Assembly (NCBI RefSeq): GCF_900113035.1 | Contig: NZ_FONX01000001.1 | Coordinates: 416,616 to 480,615, forward strand | DNA: 64,000 nucleotides | Direction: 5' to 3' | Source: Paracidovorax wautersii | GTDB lineage: Bacteria > Pseudomonadota > Gammaproteobacteria > Burkholderiales > Burkholderiaceae_C | Part shown: piece by piece, positions 33,926 to 42,137 of the stretch | How the letters are laid out: every line of letters starts with the position of its first letter | Numbering within the stretch: position 1 is the first letter of the stretch | The notes under the pieces: model-generated | Told to the model about the DNA's origin: nothing | What the model saw: only the letters and a program-made list of their open reading frames with translations | Database searches by the model: none | Position numbers and translations under genes: made by a program

Positions 33926-35020
33926 ATGCAAGCACCCATCACCACCCGCATCGCAGTTCTCGCCGGCGACGGCATCGGCAAGGAAGTCATGCCCGAAGGC
34001 CTGCGCGTGCTGCGCGCAGCGGCCCAGCGCTTCGGCATCGACCTGCAGGTCACCGAGTTCGAATGGGCGAGCTGCGACTACTACGCCGCGCACGGCCAGA
34101 TGATGCCGGACGACTGGAAGGCCCAGCTCAAGGGCTTCGATGCGATCTACTTCGGCGCCGTGGGCTGGCCGGCCACCGTGCCCGACCACGTCTCGCTCTG
34201 GGGCTCGCTGCTGAAGTTCCGCCGCGAGTTCGACCAGTACATCAACCTGCGCCCCGTGCGCCTCTTCGAAGGCGTGCCCTGCCCGCTGGCGGGCCGCAAG
34301 CCCGGCGACATCGACTACTTCGTCGTGCGCGAGAACACCGAAGGCGAATACACCTCGCTCGGCGGCATCATGTACGAGGGCACCGACCGCGAGATCGTGA
34401 TCCAGGAATCGGTCTATTCCCGCAAGGGCGCAGAACGCCTGCTGAAGTTCGCCTTCGACCTGGCCCAGAGCCGCGCCAAGAAGCACGTGACCCTCGCCAC
34501 CAAGAGCAACGGCATCGCCATCAGCATGCCCTGGTGGGACCAGCGCGCCGACGCCGTCGCCCAGGACTACCCCGAGGTGACGCTGGACAAGCAGCACATC
34601 GACATCCTCACCGCCCGCTTCGTGCTGCAGCCCGGGCGCTTCGACGTGGTGGCCGCCACCAACCTCTTCGGCGACATCCTCTCGGACCTGGGGCCGGCGA
34701 CCACCGGCACCATCGGCCTGGCACCGTCGGCCAACCTCAACCCCGAGCGCAGCTTCCCGAGCCTGTTCGAGCCCGTGCACGGCTCGGCGCCGGACATCTA
34801 CGGCCAGAACATCGCCAACCCGATCGCCATGATCTGGTCGGGCGCGCTGATGCTGGACTTCCTCACGCAGGGCCAGGGCGCGGGGCGCCAGGCGCACGAC
34901 GCCATCGTGGCGGCGATCGAGGAGGTGATCAAAAGCGGGCCGCGCACGCCGGACTTGGGCGGCACGGCCAGCACCACTCAGGTCGGCGAGGCCATCGCGC
35001 AGGCCGTGGCAGCCGGCTAA
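33926..35020 (+). CDS. ttuC: Tartrate dehydrogenase/decarboxylase family (isopropylmalate dehydrogenase fold)
   Basis: A 364-residue beta-decarboxylating dehydrogenase. Conserved parts: RIAVLAGDGIGKEVMPEG near 8-25, the substrate loop with INLRPVRLFEGV, VRENTEGEYTSLGG near 134-147, TKSNGIAISMPWW, the metal site NLFGDILSDLGP, and FEPVHGSAPDIYGQNIANP. The VRENTEGEY form and close similarity to D-malate/tartrate dehydrogenases distinguish it from LeuB. It oxidises tartrate or D-malate with NAD+. GGAGA lies 8 bases before the ATG. The divergent LysR regulator supports the tartrate assignment. Confidence 0.85.
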   Translation: MQAPITTRIAVLAGDGIGKEVMPEGLRVLRAAAQRFGIDLQVTEFEWASCDYYAAHGQMMPDDWKAQLKGFDAIYFGAVGWPATVPDHVSLWGSLLKFRREFDQYINLRPVRLFEGVPCPLAGRKPGDIDYFVVRENTEGEYTSLGGIMYEGTDREIVIQESVYSRKGAERLLKFAFDLAQSRAKKHVTLATKSNGIAISMPWWDQRADAVAQDYPEVTLDKQHIDILTARFVLQPGRFDVVAATNLFGDILSDLGPATTGTIGLAPSANLNPERSFPSLFEPVHGSAPDIYGQNIANPIAMIWSGALMLDFLTQGQGAGRQAHDAIVAAIEEVIKSGPRTPDLGGTASTTQVGEAIAQAVAAG

Positions 35021-35169
35021 AGCGCCATCCACACGGCAAGTGAGGCTGCCGCAGCGCAGCCGACCTTGCCAGGGGCGGTGGCAAATCACCGCAAAGACAC
35101 CTGCGGCGCATGCCTTGGGCCCGCTCGCTACACTCCTGCGTTTTCTTCCACGAGAGCAGGATTGACGGC

Positions 35170-36228
35170 ATGCGCCTGACCGCCTTGTTGCGCCCCTTTG
35201 CCTTCCTGAGCCTGGCGGCACTGGCCGCCTGCAGCAGCACCACACCCACCCAGCGCTCCGACGCCATCGCAGCCACCCCCACGCAGACGGCGGCCGGCGG
35301 CGTCCCACCCGTCAAGATCGGCATCGCCCTGGGCGGCGGCGCCGCCAAGGGCTTCGCGCACATCGGCGTCATCAAGATGCTGGAAGCCAATGGCTTCGCG
35401 CCCTCCGTGGTCGCGGGCACGAGTGCAGGCAGCGTGGTGGGCGCGCTCTACGCCAGCGGCATGAGCCCTTTCGAGATGCAGGAAAAGGCCGTGGCGCTGG
35501 ACGAATCCCAGATCCGTGACCTGCAGCTGTCTTCGGGCGGCCTGCTGCAGGGCCAGAAGCTGGAAGACTACGTGAACGCGCAGGTCCACAACGTCCCGCT
35601 GGAAAAGCTTTCCAAGCCCTTCGTGGCCGTCGCCACGCGGCTGGAAGACGGCGAGCGCACCGTCTTCGCACGCGGCAACACCGGGCAGGCCGTGCGCGCC
35701 TCCAGCAGCATCCCGGGCGTCTTCCAGCCGGTGACCATCGGCAAATACCACTTCGTGGATGGCGGCGTCGTCAGCCCCGTGCCGGTGGATGCGGCGCGAC
35801 AGCTGGGGGCAGACATCGTCATCGCCGTGGACATCTCCAGCAAGGCGCGCGGCAAGGCGCCAGGCGACCTGCTGGGCACGGTGGGCCAGTCGATCGCCAT
35901 CATGGGACAGAAGCTGGGGCAGGCGGAACTGTCACGGGCCGACGTCGTCATCCGCCCGGAGGTGCTGGACATCGGCGCGGCGGACTTCAGCCAGCGATCC
36001 AGCGCCATCCTGGAAGGGGAAAAGGCCGCGCTCGCCGCCATGCCGCGCATTCGGGCACGGGTGGCCCAGCTGCAGGCAGAGCGGGCCCAGGCGGCACGCC
36101 TGGCGCAACAGCAGGCTGCGGAAGCGCAATATCGCACCTGCCTGGAAAACCGCTCGCGGATCAGAAAGCTGGCCGAAATGGCCGGGATGGAAGACACCTG
36201 CACACCGCCTGCCGGCTACAAACCCTGA
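35170..36228 (+). CDS. Patatin-like phospholipase, lipoprotein form
   Basis: A 352-residue predicted lipoprotein. Lipobox LAAC gives Cys21. The patatin domain has the oxyanion loop ALGGGAAKGFAHIGV near 54-68, the nucleophile elbow GTSAGS near 83-88 and the catalytic Asp in FVDGGVVSPVP near 196. The catalytic Ser/Asp dyad is intact. The C terminus is a Gln/Ala-rich coiled segment with two Cys (RTCLENRSR; EDTC). It is close to the RssA/YlbK-type patatins, but membrane anchored. Start chosen by the AGGA site and lipoprotein signal. Substrate unknown. Confidence 0.87.
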   Translation: MRLTALLRPFAFLSLAALAACSSTTPTQRSDAIAATPTQTAAGGVPPVKIGIALGGGAAKGFAHIGVIKMLEANGFAPSVVAGTSAGSVVGALYASGMSPFEMQEKAVALDESQIRDLQLSSGGLLQGQKLEDYVNAQVHNVPLEKLSKPFVAVATRLEDGERTVFARGNTGQAVRASSSIPGVFQPVTIGKYHFVDGGVVSPVPVDAARQLGADIVIAVDISSKARGKAPGDLLGTVGQSIAIMGQKLGQAELSRADVVIRPEVLDIGAADFSQRSSAILEGEKAALAAMPRIRARVAQLQAERAQAARLAQQQAAEAQYRTCLENRSRIRKLAEMAGMEDTCTPPAGYKP

Positions 36229-36272
36229 CGGGCCAACCGCAGGCAGCCCCGCCAGCGGAACACCCATCCGGG

Positions 36273-36299
36273 CCGGCCTTGCCTGACGGCAAGGGCCGG
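36273..36299. terminator. Hairpin between convergent genes
   Basis: CCGGCCTTGCC and GGCAAGGGCCGG pair with one bulge around TGAC. No T tract, so it may be a weak or Rho-assisted terminator between the patatin gene and the small membrane protein gene. Confidence 0.45.
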
Positions 36300-36300
36300 A

Positions 36301-36591
36301 TCAACGGGCCACGCCGCCCATCGGCTTCGAATCGGTCCGCAGGGCGATTTCATGCCTACCCGTGCCAGGAGCCGAAGAGGCGACGGTCTGCTGCGCCAGT
36401 ACCGGGAAGCTCGAAAACAGGGCACTGCGCAGTTCCCGGCCTTCCAGCTTGAACGCCACGACGGCCACCACCGCCACCACGGCGATGGCTGCTGCGATCC
36501 AGAAGACCCGGACATCCCCCATGCCATCGGCGGCAGTGCCGCGCCTGCTGGCCGCGTCGGCCGGGACCATGGTGTCTGAGAGATGGCGCAT
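36301..36591 (-). CDS. Small single-pass membrane protein, unknown function
   Basis: A 96-residue protein that I do not recognise. It begins MRHLSDTMVPADAASRRG, has one clear hydrophobic helix at about 31-50 (VFWIAAAIAVVAVVAVVAFK) and a short polar C terminus ending SKPMGGVAR. A GGGAG ribosome site lies upstream of the ATG. The layout (short cytoplasmic tail, one helix, about 45 outer residues) suggests a small inner membrane protein. It is convergent with the patatin gene. Confidence 0.6.
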   Translation of the reverse strand: MRHLSDTMVPADAASRRGTAADGMGDVRVFWIAAAIAVVAVVAVVAFKLEGRELRSALFSSFPVLAQQTVASSAPGTGRHEIALRTDSKPMGGVAR

Positions 36592-36641
36592 AGGAGACTC
36601 CCGTAAGGTTCGCAACATTTTTCAAGTCACGTGTGCAAAGT

Positions 36642-36874
36642 TATACGCCTGCCGGGCAGAGGCGTGTCAGACGCCTTCCTTTGCTGGCGCCATGCACTGC
36701 CACAGCGTCCGGAAGGGGCCAGAGGCGGCTACGCCGTCCTCTGCCGCAGCGGCCTTCCGTCCTACGGCAGGCCACCGCAGGCATGCTCACACTCGATCTC
36801 GTCGACGCCCCTCGACACCTCCCTCCCTTGCGAAGCTCGCAAGTTGACCCGCCCTGGTGGCGGGTCTCTTTTTT
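36642..36874 (+). ncRNA. Candidate small RNA with its own promoter and terminator
   Basis: A 375-bp gap (36592-36966) has no convincing gene. On the plus strand TTTTCA at 36619-36624 and TATACG at 36642-36647 lie 17 bp apart, a plausible sigma-70 promoter. About 190 bases later a perfect 7-bp hairpin (CTTGCGA/TCGCAAG, 36829-36845) leads straight into a strong terminator at 36846-36872. The transcript would be about 220 nt without a good coding frame. The alternative is that the terminator is a remnant. Only the signals are seen; expression is inferred. Confidence 0.35.
36846..36872 (+). terminator. Intrinsic terminator with no gene upstream on its strand
   Basis: Perfect 8-bp stem GACCCGCC / GGCGGGTC around CTGGT, followed by TCTTTTTT. 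The nearest plus-strand gene upstream, patatin, ends about 600 bp earlier. Confidence 0.8.
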
Positions 36875-36966
36875 GGCGAGGCGCCATGGGCGTGAAGCCC
36901 ATTCATCGCCCAGTAGGTGCGATGCGGCAAGCCATCAAGGCAAGAGCCCCTCAGGCCGTCCGCCGG

Positions 36967-37275
36967 TCAATTCAGCCGGACGTCGAAATACGCCTCTTCG
37001 GCATCGCCGATATGCGACAGCGCCCGTTCGCGCGCCGTGGAAGAGGCCTTCTGCCAGCGAAAGGCCACGGCCTGATCGACCTCGGAAATCATGTCCGCTC
37101 CGTCCAGCGACGCGATCACCTCGCAAGCCGCCACCACTTCGTACGGCCCGCCCAGGGCCCGCTCCAGCTCACGGGCATAGCGCCGCTCTGCGGCAAGCCT
37201 TGCCTCGCCCGGCAAGCTCGAAGGAACATCGCACAGCATGATGCGGTAGGGAGATTCGGTGATCGTCATTTCCAT
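36967..37275 (-). CDS. Orphan hypothetical protein under a LexA-type operator
   Basis: A 102-residue, acidic, apparently cytoplasmic protein that I do not recognise. It begins MEMTITESPYRIMLCDVPSS, has a helix-like charged stretch (EARLAAERRYARELERALGG, residues 22-41) and ends EAYFDVRLN. There is no signal peptide or membrane helix. The start is well supported by AGGAG seven bases upstream. A perfect CTGT-N8-ACAG operator lies 18 bp upstream, so it should be part of the SOS regulon. No neighbour suggests a function. Confidence 0.6.
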   Translation of the reverse strand: MEMTITESPYRIMLCDVPSSLPGEARLAAERRYARELERALGGPYEVVAACEVIASLDGADMISEVDQAVAFRWQKASSTARERALSHIGDAEEAYFDVRLN

Positions 37276-37292
37276 GATGGGCTCCTGATGAA

Positions 37293-37312
37293 TACTGTTT
37301 AAATTTACAGTA
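37293..37312. promoter_or_regulatory. LexA (SOS) operator
   Basis: TACTGTTTAAATTTACAGTA is a CTGT-N8-ACAG site with fully symmetric outer bases, matching the LexA box of gamma- and betaproteobacteria. It is 18 bp upstream of the 102-residue gene start on the minus strand, where it would cover the promoter. Confidence 0.8.
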
Positions 37313-37561
37313 TTTTCATCACCCTGCACAAGAGGTGTTGCGCGTGTGCCCAAGCACGCACGTCCGCGAACCGCACCACCCCTGCTCAGAAGATGCGGCA
37401 CGGCGCAACCGATTCGGGGATGCGGATCAGGCACGACTCGGCCACGCAGCAACAAGGCCGCAAGCGAGCACAGATGGATGGAAGGGGAAAAAGAAGACTT
37501 GCCACGGACAGCCCATGTACGGCTGGCGGGGCGCACACCGCATTGCGCGGCACGCACAAAG
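37313..37561. other. Intergenic region without recognisable gene
   Basis: Between the LexA operator and the tRNA-Val terminator. It is less GC-biased than the genes around it, and its short open frames have no family features or good starts. I see no RNA gene or repeat here. Confidence 0.5.
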
Positions 37562-37597
37562 AAAAAGCCCCCTAGATCGTCGATCTAGAGGGCTTTG
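37562..37597 (-). terminator. Terminator after tRNA-Val
   Basis: Stem AAGCCCTCTAGATC / GATCTAGGGGGCTT (one mismatch) around GAC, read on the minus strand, followed by TTTTC. It is 16 bp beyond the tRNA 3' end. Confidence 0.88.
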
Positions 37598-37613
37598 GGT
37601 ACCAATGGTTAGT

Positions 37614-37690
37614 TGGTAGGCGCGATTGGACTCGAACCAACGACCCCCACCATGTCAAGGTGGTGCTCTAACCAGCTGAGCTACGCGCCT
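37614..37690 (-). tRNA. tRNA-Val(GAC)
   Basis: A 77-nt cloverleaf with encoded CCA. The acceptor is AGGCGCG/CGCGCCT with discriminator A. The D arm is GCTC...GAGC, the anticodon stem CCACC/GGTGG with loop TTGACAT (anticodon GAC, Val codons GUC/GUU), and the T arm GTTGG/CCAAT with loop TTCGAGT. A TATACT -10 lies 20 bp upstream (plus bases 37711-37716). No integrase or att duplication is visible at its 3' end. Confidence 0.95.
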
Positions 37691-37758
37691 GTGTGTATTC
37701 GAGAAGCGAGAGTATAGCAGTAAAAATCGGCCCGCCGAAAGAATTGCATTTTTTCGCT

Positions 37759-40017
37759 TCAACGCCGCCGCGCCGAGCGCACGCCGGGCACGGTGGCGAC
37801 GATGCCCAGCACCTTGCCGAGGCGGCCCGAATCGGCGACCTCCACGGTGAAGGTCATCCAGGCCGTGCCCTTGACGGACTGCGTCTGCACGCCGATGACG
37901 TTGGTCTTCTCGCGGGCGAAGACGTCGGAAATGTCGCGCAGCAGGCCCTGGCGGTCGGAGGCTTCCACCGATACGTCCACCGGATAGACGGCAGCGCCTG
38001 CGGCCGGCGCGGCCGACGACGCCTTGGGCCGGCCCCACTCCACCTCGATGACGCGCTCGCCGTTGCGCGCGGCCATCTCGCGGAAGTTGCGGCAGTCGGC
38101 GCGATGCACGCTCACGCCCTTGCCGCGCGTGACGAATCCGCGGATGGCATCGGGCGGCGCGGGCTTGCAGCACTTGGCAAGCTGCGTCATGAGCGAGTCG
38201 ATGCCGACCACCAGCACGCCGCCCTTGCCGCTGGCGTCGGCGCCGCGCGCCTTCTTGATGGGCAGGAAGTCGTCGGGCTGCAGGACGGGCTCGGGCGGCG
38301 GGCGCAGCAGGGTTTCGATGCTGCGCAGCGAGAACTCGTCCTTGCCGACCACCTCGAAGAGCGCATCGGCCGTCTTGAAGCCCAGTTGCACGGCCAGGTC
38401 GTCCAGCTTCATGGCCGTACGGCCTTCGCGCTGCAGCAGCTTTTCGACGGCCTCGCGGCCGCGTGCCACGGTCTCGTGCGTGGCCTGGGCGTTGAACCAG
38501 GCACGCACCTTGGCCCGCGCACGGTGGCTGGTGAGGTAGCCCAGTTCGGCATTGAGCCAGTCGCGCGAGGGGCGCCCCTCCTTCACGGTGGTGATCTCCA
38601 CCGTCTGGCCGTTCTGCAGCGCGGTGTTGAGCGGCACCATGGCGCCGTCCACGCGCGCGCCGCGGCAGCGGTGGCCCAGGCTGGTGTGGACGGCATAGGC
38701 GAAGTCCACGGGCGTGGCGCCCTGGGGCAGTTCGACCACCGCCGCGCCGGGCGTCAGCACGTAGATGCGGTCCTCGAAGAGGCCGCTGTGGCTGGCGGAG
38801 CCGACCAGGTCGCGCTCCCAGGCCAGCAGTTGCCGCAGCACGGCGATCTTGGCGTCGTATTCGCCGCTGGCCGTGACGCCCGCATAGCCCTTGGTGCCGG
38901 CCTCCTTGTAGGCCCAGTGCGCCGCCACGCCGTGCTCGGCATGGTCGTGCATGGCCTGGGTGCGGATCTGGATCTCGATGGGCTTGCCGGCATCGTCGCG
39001 CACCACGGTGTGCAGCGACTGGTAGCCGTTGGGCTTGGGCCGGGCGATGTAGTCGTCGAACTCGGCCTCGATGGGCTTGAACTGCTGATGCACCCACGAG
39101 AGGGCCGCATAGCAGTCCTTGATCGACGGCACCACCACCCGCAACGCGCGGATGTCGAACACCTGGCCGAAGTCCAGCGACTTGCCGCGCATCTTCTTGA
39201 CGATGCTGTAGATGTGCTTGGGCCGGCCCTGCACGGTGGCGCTGATGCTGCGCGAGCGCAGCTCCGATTCGACGCGGCTGCGCAGTTGCTCCATGTAGAG
39301 CTCGCGCTCGGTGCGCTTTTCGTCGAGCAGCCGGGCGACTTCCTTGTAGGTGTCGGGCTCCAGGAAGCGGAAGGAGAGGTCTTCCAGCTCCCACTTCATC
39401 TGCCAGATGCCCAGCCGGTTGGCCAGCGGCGCGAAGACCTGCAGCGCCTCGCGGGCGATGCCTGGAGACACCGGCCGCTTGGAGGCCGCGTAGTAGCGCA
39501 GCGTCTGCAGGCGCGAGGCCAGCCGCAGCATGACCACGCGCAGGTCGCGCGAGAAGGCGAGCAGCATCTTGCGCACGTTCTCGGTCTGCACGGCCGGGTC
39601 GTCCACCAGGGTGCCGGCCACCTGCGCATCGCGGGCCTGCTGCTGCACGCGCATGAGCTTGGTGGTCTCGATCGCGAGCGTGGCGAAGTTCTCGCCGAAG
39701 GCCTTGCTGATGACTTCCTGCGGCTTGTTCAGGTGCGACGAGGCATGCACCAGATAGCAGGCGGCCTGCATGGCTTCGGAGCCGCCGATGCCCTTGAGGA
39801 TGGCGGCCACCGCATCGGCGTGCGCCAGCGTGTTCTCGCCGGTCTCCAGGGTTTCGCCGATCAGCAGCGGCTCGGCAAAAGCGCGCGCGCGGGCCAGCGC
39901 ATCGACCTGCTCGGGGAAGGTCTGCGCCGTGGCCGCGATGAGCTGGGGCATGGATTCAGGGCGGCTGCCCTGCGGCTGGGCGCCCGGCAGGGCCTGGCCG
40001 ACGACGCTGCTCTTCAT
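37759..40017 (-). CDS. relA: GTP pyrophosphokinase RelA ((p)ppGpp synthetase I)
   Basis: A 752-residue RelA/SpoT-family protein. The N-terminal hydrolase region is degenerate: LVHASSHLN stands where SpoT has the HDxxED metal motif, so it should only synthesise. The synthetase domain is intact (IRALRVVVPSIKDCYAAL, YIARPKPNGYQSLHTVV, IEIQIRTQAMHDHAEHG), followed by TGS (YVLTPGAAVVELPQGATPVD) near 385, a zinc-finger-type region with AKCCKPAPPDAI, and a C-terminal ACT domain (DVSVEASDRQGLLRDISDVF). It makes (p)ppGpp at stalled ribosomes. The ATG overlaps the stop of the alpha/beta hydrolase gene (ATGA). Confidence 0.93.
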   Translation of the reverse strand: MKSSVVGQALPGAQPQGSRPESMPQLIAATAQTFPEQVDALARARAFAEPLLIGETLETGENTLAHADAVAAILKGIGGSEAMQAACYLVHASSHLNKPQEVISKAFGENFATLAIETTKLMRVQQQARDAQVAGTLVDDPAVQTENVRKMLLAFSRDLRVVMLRLASRLQTLRYYAASKRPVSPGIAREALQVFAPLANRLGIWQMKWELEDLSFRFLEPDTYKEVARLLDEKRTERELYMEQLRSRVESELRSRSISATVQGRPKHIYSIVKKMRGKSLDFGQVFDIRALRVVVPSIKDCYAALSWVHQQFKPIEAEFDDYIARPKPNGYQSLHTVVRDDAGKPIEIQIRTQAMHDHAEHGVAAHWAYKEAGTKGYAGVTASGEYDAKIAVLRQLLAWERDLVGSASHSGLFEDRIYVLTPGAAVVELPQGATPVDFAYAVHTSLGHRCRGARVDGAMVPLNTALQNGQTVEITTVKEGRPSRDWLNAELGYLTSHRARAKVRAWFNAQATHETVARGREAVEKLLQREGRTAMKLDDLAVQLGFKTADALFEVVGKDEFSLRSIETLLRPPPEPVLQPDDFLPIKKARGADASGKGGVLVVGIDSLMTQLAKCCKPAPPDAIRGFVTRGKGVSVHRADCRNFREMAARNGERVIEVEWGRPKASSAAPAAGAAVYPVDVSVEASDRQGLLRDISDVFAREKTNVIGVQTQSVKGTAWMTFTVEVADSGRLGKVLGIVATVPGVRSARRR

Positions 40018-40973
40018 GCCCGCACCTCGCCATCGCCCTGCAAGAGAAAGTCGGCCACCACCTGCGCCTGGTCGTCGGACACCAGCGTGGGCGCATGCCC
40101 CACGCCGGCGAACTCCACCACCTGCGCGCGCGGGCCGCGCTGCGCCATGGCCGCCGCCGTGGCGGGCGAAAGCAGGTCCGACTGCGCGCCGCGCAGCAGC
40201 AGCACCTGGGCGGTGATCTGGTCGTACAGCTGCCAGAGCGCCGCCTCGCCGGCCTGTGCGCCCTCTTCGGTCAGCGAGCGGAACGGCACGGCGATGGCCG
40301 GGTCGTAATGCAGCGTGAAGCCGCCCTGCCCGTCCGGGCGCAGCATGGGCCGCGACAGCGCCAGCCACTGCGCGGGCGTGTGCGGGCCGAAGCTGCTAGA
40401 GATGGCCCAGAGCGCGTCGGCCGCCTGCTGCTCCGACGTGAAGTGCACCGGCTGCCCCACATAGCTGCCGATGCGGCGCAGCGCCGCCCATTCGAGGGCC
40501 GGCCCCACGTCGTTGAGCACCAGGCGCCGCACCGGCGCGGGCAGCGGCAGGCCGGGCTGCCCGGCGATCGCCAGGCCGATCAAGCCGCCCATGCTGGTGC
40601 CGACCCAGTCCAGCGTGCCGATCGGCGCCTGCGCGTGCAGTTGCGCCAGCAGCGCCAGCATGTCGCCCGCATAGACGGGCACCTGGTAGCCGGCCGCATC
40701 GGCCAGCCAGTCGCTGCGGCCACGGCCCGCGACGTCGGGGCAGATCACGCGGGCATGCGCGCTCAGGCGCCGCGCCAGCACGTCGAAGTCACGCCCCTGG
40801 CGGGTGAGGCCGTGCACGCAGACGATCACATGCGGGTGGCCGGGGTTGCCCGTCTGGTTCCATTCCCAGTACGCCATGCGGTGGGCAGGGGCCTGCTCCG
40901 CAGGCCGGGAAGCGCCGGATGTCGCAGCGGGGAGCCCGGGGCAGAGGACGTGGTTCAGGGTGGGTTCGGTCAT
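40014..40973 (-). CDS. Alpha/beta-fold hydrolase
   Basis: A 319-residue hydrolase. HG of the oxyanion hole is in VCVHGLTRQGRDFD near 51-64, the nucleophile in WVGTSMGGLIGLA (Ser near 131), the acid in LLRGAQSDLLS and the base in GVGHAPTL. The triad is therefore complete. Related proteins are esterases or lipases of unknown substrate. It overlaps relA by four bases, so the two are translationally coupled, with relA the downstream member. Confidence 0.82.
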   Translation of the reverse strand: MTEPTLNHVLCPGLPAATSGASRPAEQAPAHRMAYWEWNQTGNPGHPHVIVCVHGLTRQGRDFDVLARRLSAHARVICPDVAGRGRSDWLADAAGYQVPVYAGDMLALLAQLHAQAPIGTLDWVGTSMGGLIGLAIAGQPGLPLPAPVRRLVLNDVGPALEWAALRRIGSYVGQPVHFTSEQQAADALWAISSSFGPHTPAQWLALSRPMLRPDGQGGFTLHYDPAIAVPFRSLTEEGAQAGEAALWQLYDQITAQVLLLRGAQSDLLSPATAAAMAQRGPRAQVVEFAGVGHAPTLVSDDQAQVVADFLLQGDGEVRA

Positions 40974-41128
40974 GGGAGAACAGGGACTTGCCGTGCGCGC
41001 CGCGAGGCGCCGGATCGCTGGACGGGCCTCTTGCCCGATCCTTGACGGCCATCCTAATTCATCCCGCAGGCCCCTTCCGGGGAATGCGGGGACGGGGCCG
41101 AGCCGCCACGCCCCCCATCCGGCCGGAC

Positions 41129-41154
41129 GAAAAAAGCCCCGCAGTGCGGGGCTT
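41129..41154 (-). terminator. Intrinsic terminator after the SIMPL-domain gene
   Basis: Perfect 9-bp stem (AAGCCCCGC / GCGGGGCTT) around a 3-base loop followed on the minus strand by T6. Confidence 0.9.
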
Positions 41155-41214
41155 GCAGAAGGCCGCCGTGCCGCCCGGGCGTGGAAGCGCCGGGGCACCG
41201 CAGGGGCCATCGAA

Positions 41215-41928
41215 TCAGCGCATCTGCACGCTGCCGGAGACGGTGACCTGCACCTGCGCCTTGCCCGCCTCGACCGGCACCGGCGCGTCGAAGGCCTCGG
41301 CCTTGGCCTGCATCGCCATCATGCGCGGACGCGGTCCGGGCATGGATTCGCTGTTGCTCACCAGCACGTCGCGTAGCGTGTAGCCGGTGAACCCGAAGCC
41401 GCGCGAGAGCTCCGTCGCACGGCGCTTGAAGTCCTCGATGGCGCGGCTCTGGGCTTCGCCCTCGACCTTGGCGCGGGCCTCGCGCGAGAGGTCGAACGCG
41501 ACCTGCGTGATGGGCATGCTCTGGATGCGGCCGGCCGTGGAGGTGATGCGCCCGAAGTCGCGCCCTTCCAGCACCAGCTCCGCGCGGCCCTGCCAGCCGG
41601 TGATCTTGCCGTCCTTGCCGTAGCGCGGGAACAGGCCGAAGTTGCCGGTGCGCACCTCCATCTGCTGGGGCTGGGCATTGCGCTTAGCTTCTGCCAGCGC
41701 GGAGTCAAGAGCCTGCTTGAGCTGCGTCTGCACGCCTGCGGCGTCGGAGCCTTCCTTGGTGGTGCCCAGCGTCAGCACCAGCACGTCCTGCTGCACGTCC
41801 ACCGAACCGTGGGCGGACAGTTGCAGCACGTTTTCCATCGGGGCCGGGGCAGTCTGGGCAAAAGCCGCGCCAGCGCAGGCGATCAGGGCACCTGCTGCTA
41901 TCAATTTGGAAGTATTCTTCAGTGTCAT
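41215..41928 (-). CDS. SIMPL domain-containing periplasmic protein
   Basis: A 237-residue exported protein. The signal peptide is TSKLIAAGALIACAGAAFAQ, cleaved after AFA. The mature part matches the SIMPL/DUF541 family: LQLSAHGSVDVQQDVLVLTL near 35-55, then two alternating helix/strand repeats with GFTGYTLRDVLVSNSE near 185. Family members are periplasmic or outer-membrane-associated and linked to oxidative stress tolerance, without a defined activity. The AT-rich first codons, including a rare ATA, resemble a dispersed repeat. Divergent from ompR. Confidence 0.85.
   Translation of the reverse strand: MTLKNTSKLIAAGALIACAGAAFAQTAPAPMENVLQLSAHGSVDVQQDVLVLTLGTTKEGSDAAGVQTQLKQALDSALAEAKRNAQPQQMEVRTGNFGLFPRYGKDGKITGWQGRAELVLEGRDFGRITSTAGRIQSMPITQVAFDLSREARAKVEGEAQSRAIEDFKRRATELSRGFGFTGYTLRDVLVSNSESMPGPRPRMMAMQAKAEAFDAPVPVEAGKAQVQVTVSGSVQMR
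41862..41914 (-). repeat. Possible dispersed repeat, copy 6, in the SIMPL signal peptide
   Basis: On the minus strand CTTCCAAATTGATAGCAGC is followed by TGATCGCCTGCGCTGG, the layout of the repeat with a degraded first arm. It encodes the hydrophobic core of the signal peptide. It is a weaker match than the others. Confidence 0.35.
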
Positions 41929-42137
41929 TCGCAACGCTCCGTCAGTTGCGGCGCCCCACTCGGGACGCCGAAACGCCACCTTAACGGGGTTTGCCCGCAC
42001 GTTCATGAAGCGCAAGCCACGTCTTGGCGTGCTGGCGCAAGACTTGTAACAGTTGGTCAGGACGTGGCGAAAAAGTCGAATTTTTGGCCGCAAGGTGGTC
42101 AGAATCGCCGCTGTTACAAATTGGACTTGGGAAAGAA

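Noticed and set aside
36631..37302. Plus-strand frame across the candidate small RNA and the LexA-controlled gene
   Set aside because: It reads through a strong terminator, overlaps the better supported minus-strand gene and operator, and has no ribosome site or family features.
37600..37700. tRNA-Val as an integration site
   Set aside because: No integrase gene and no repeated 3' tRNA segment is visible nearby.
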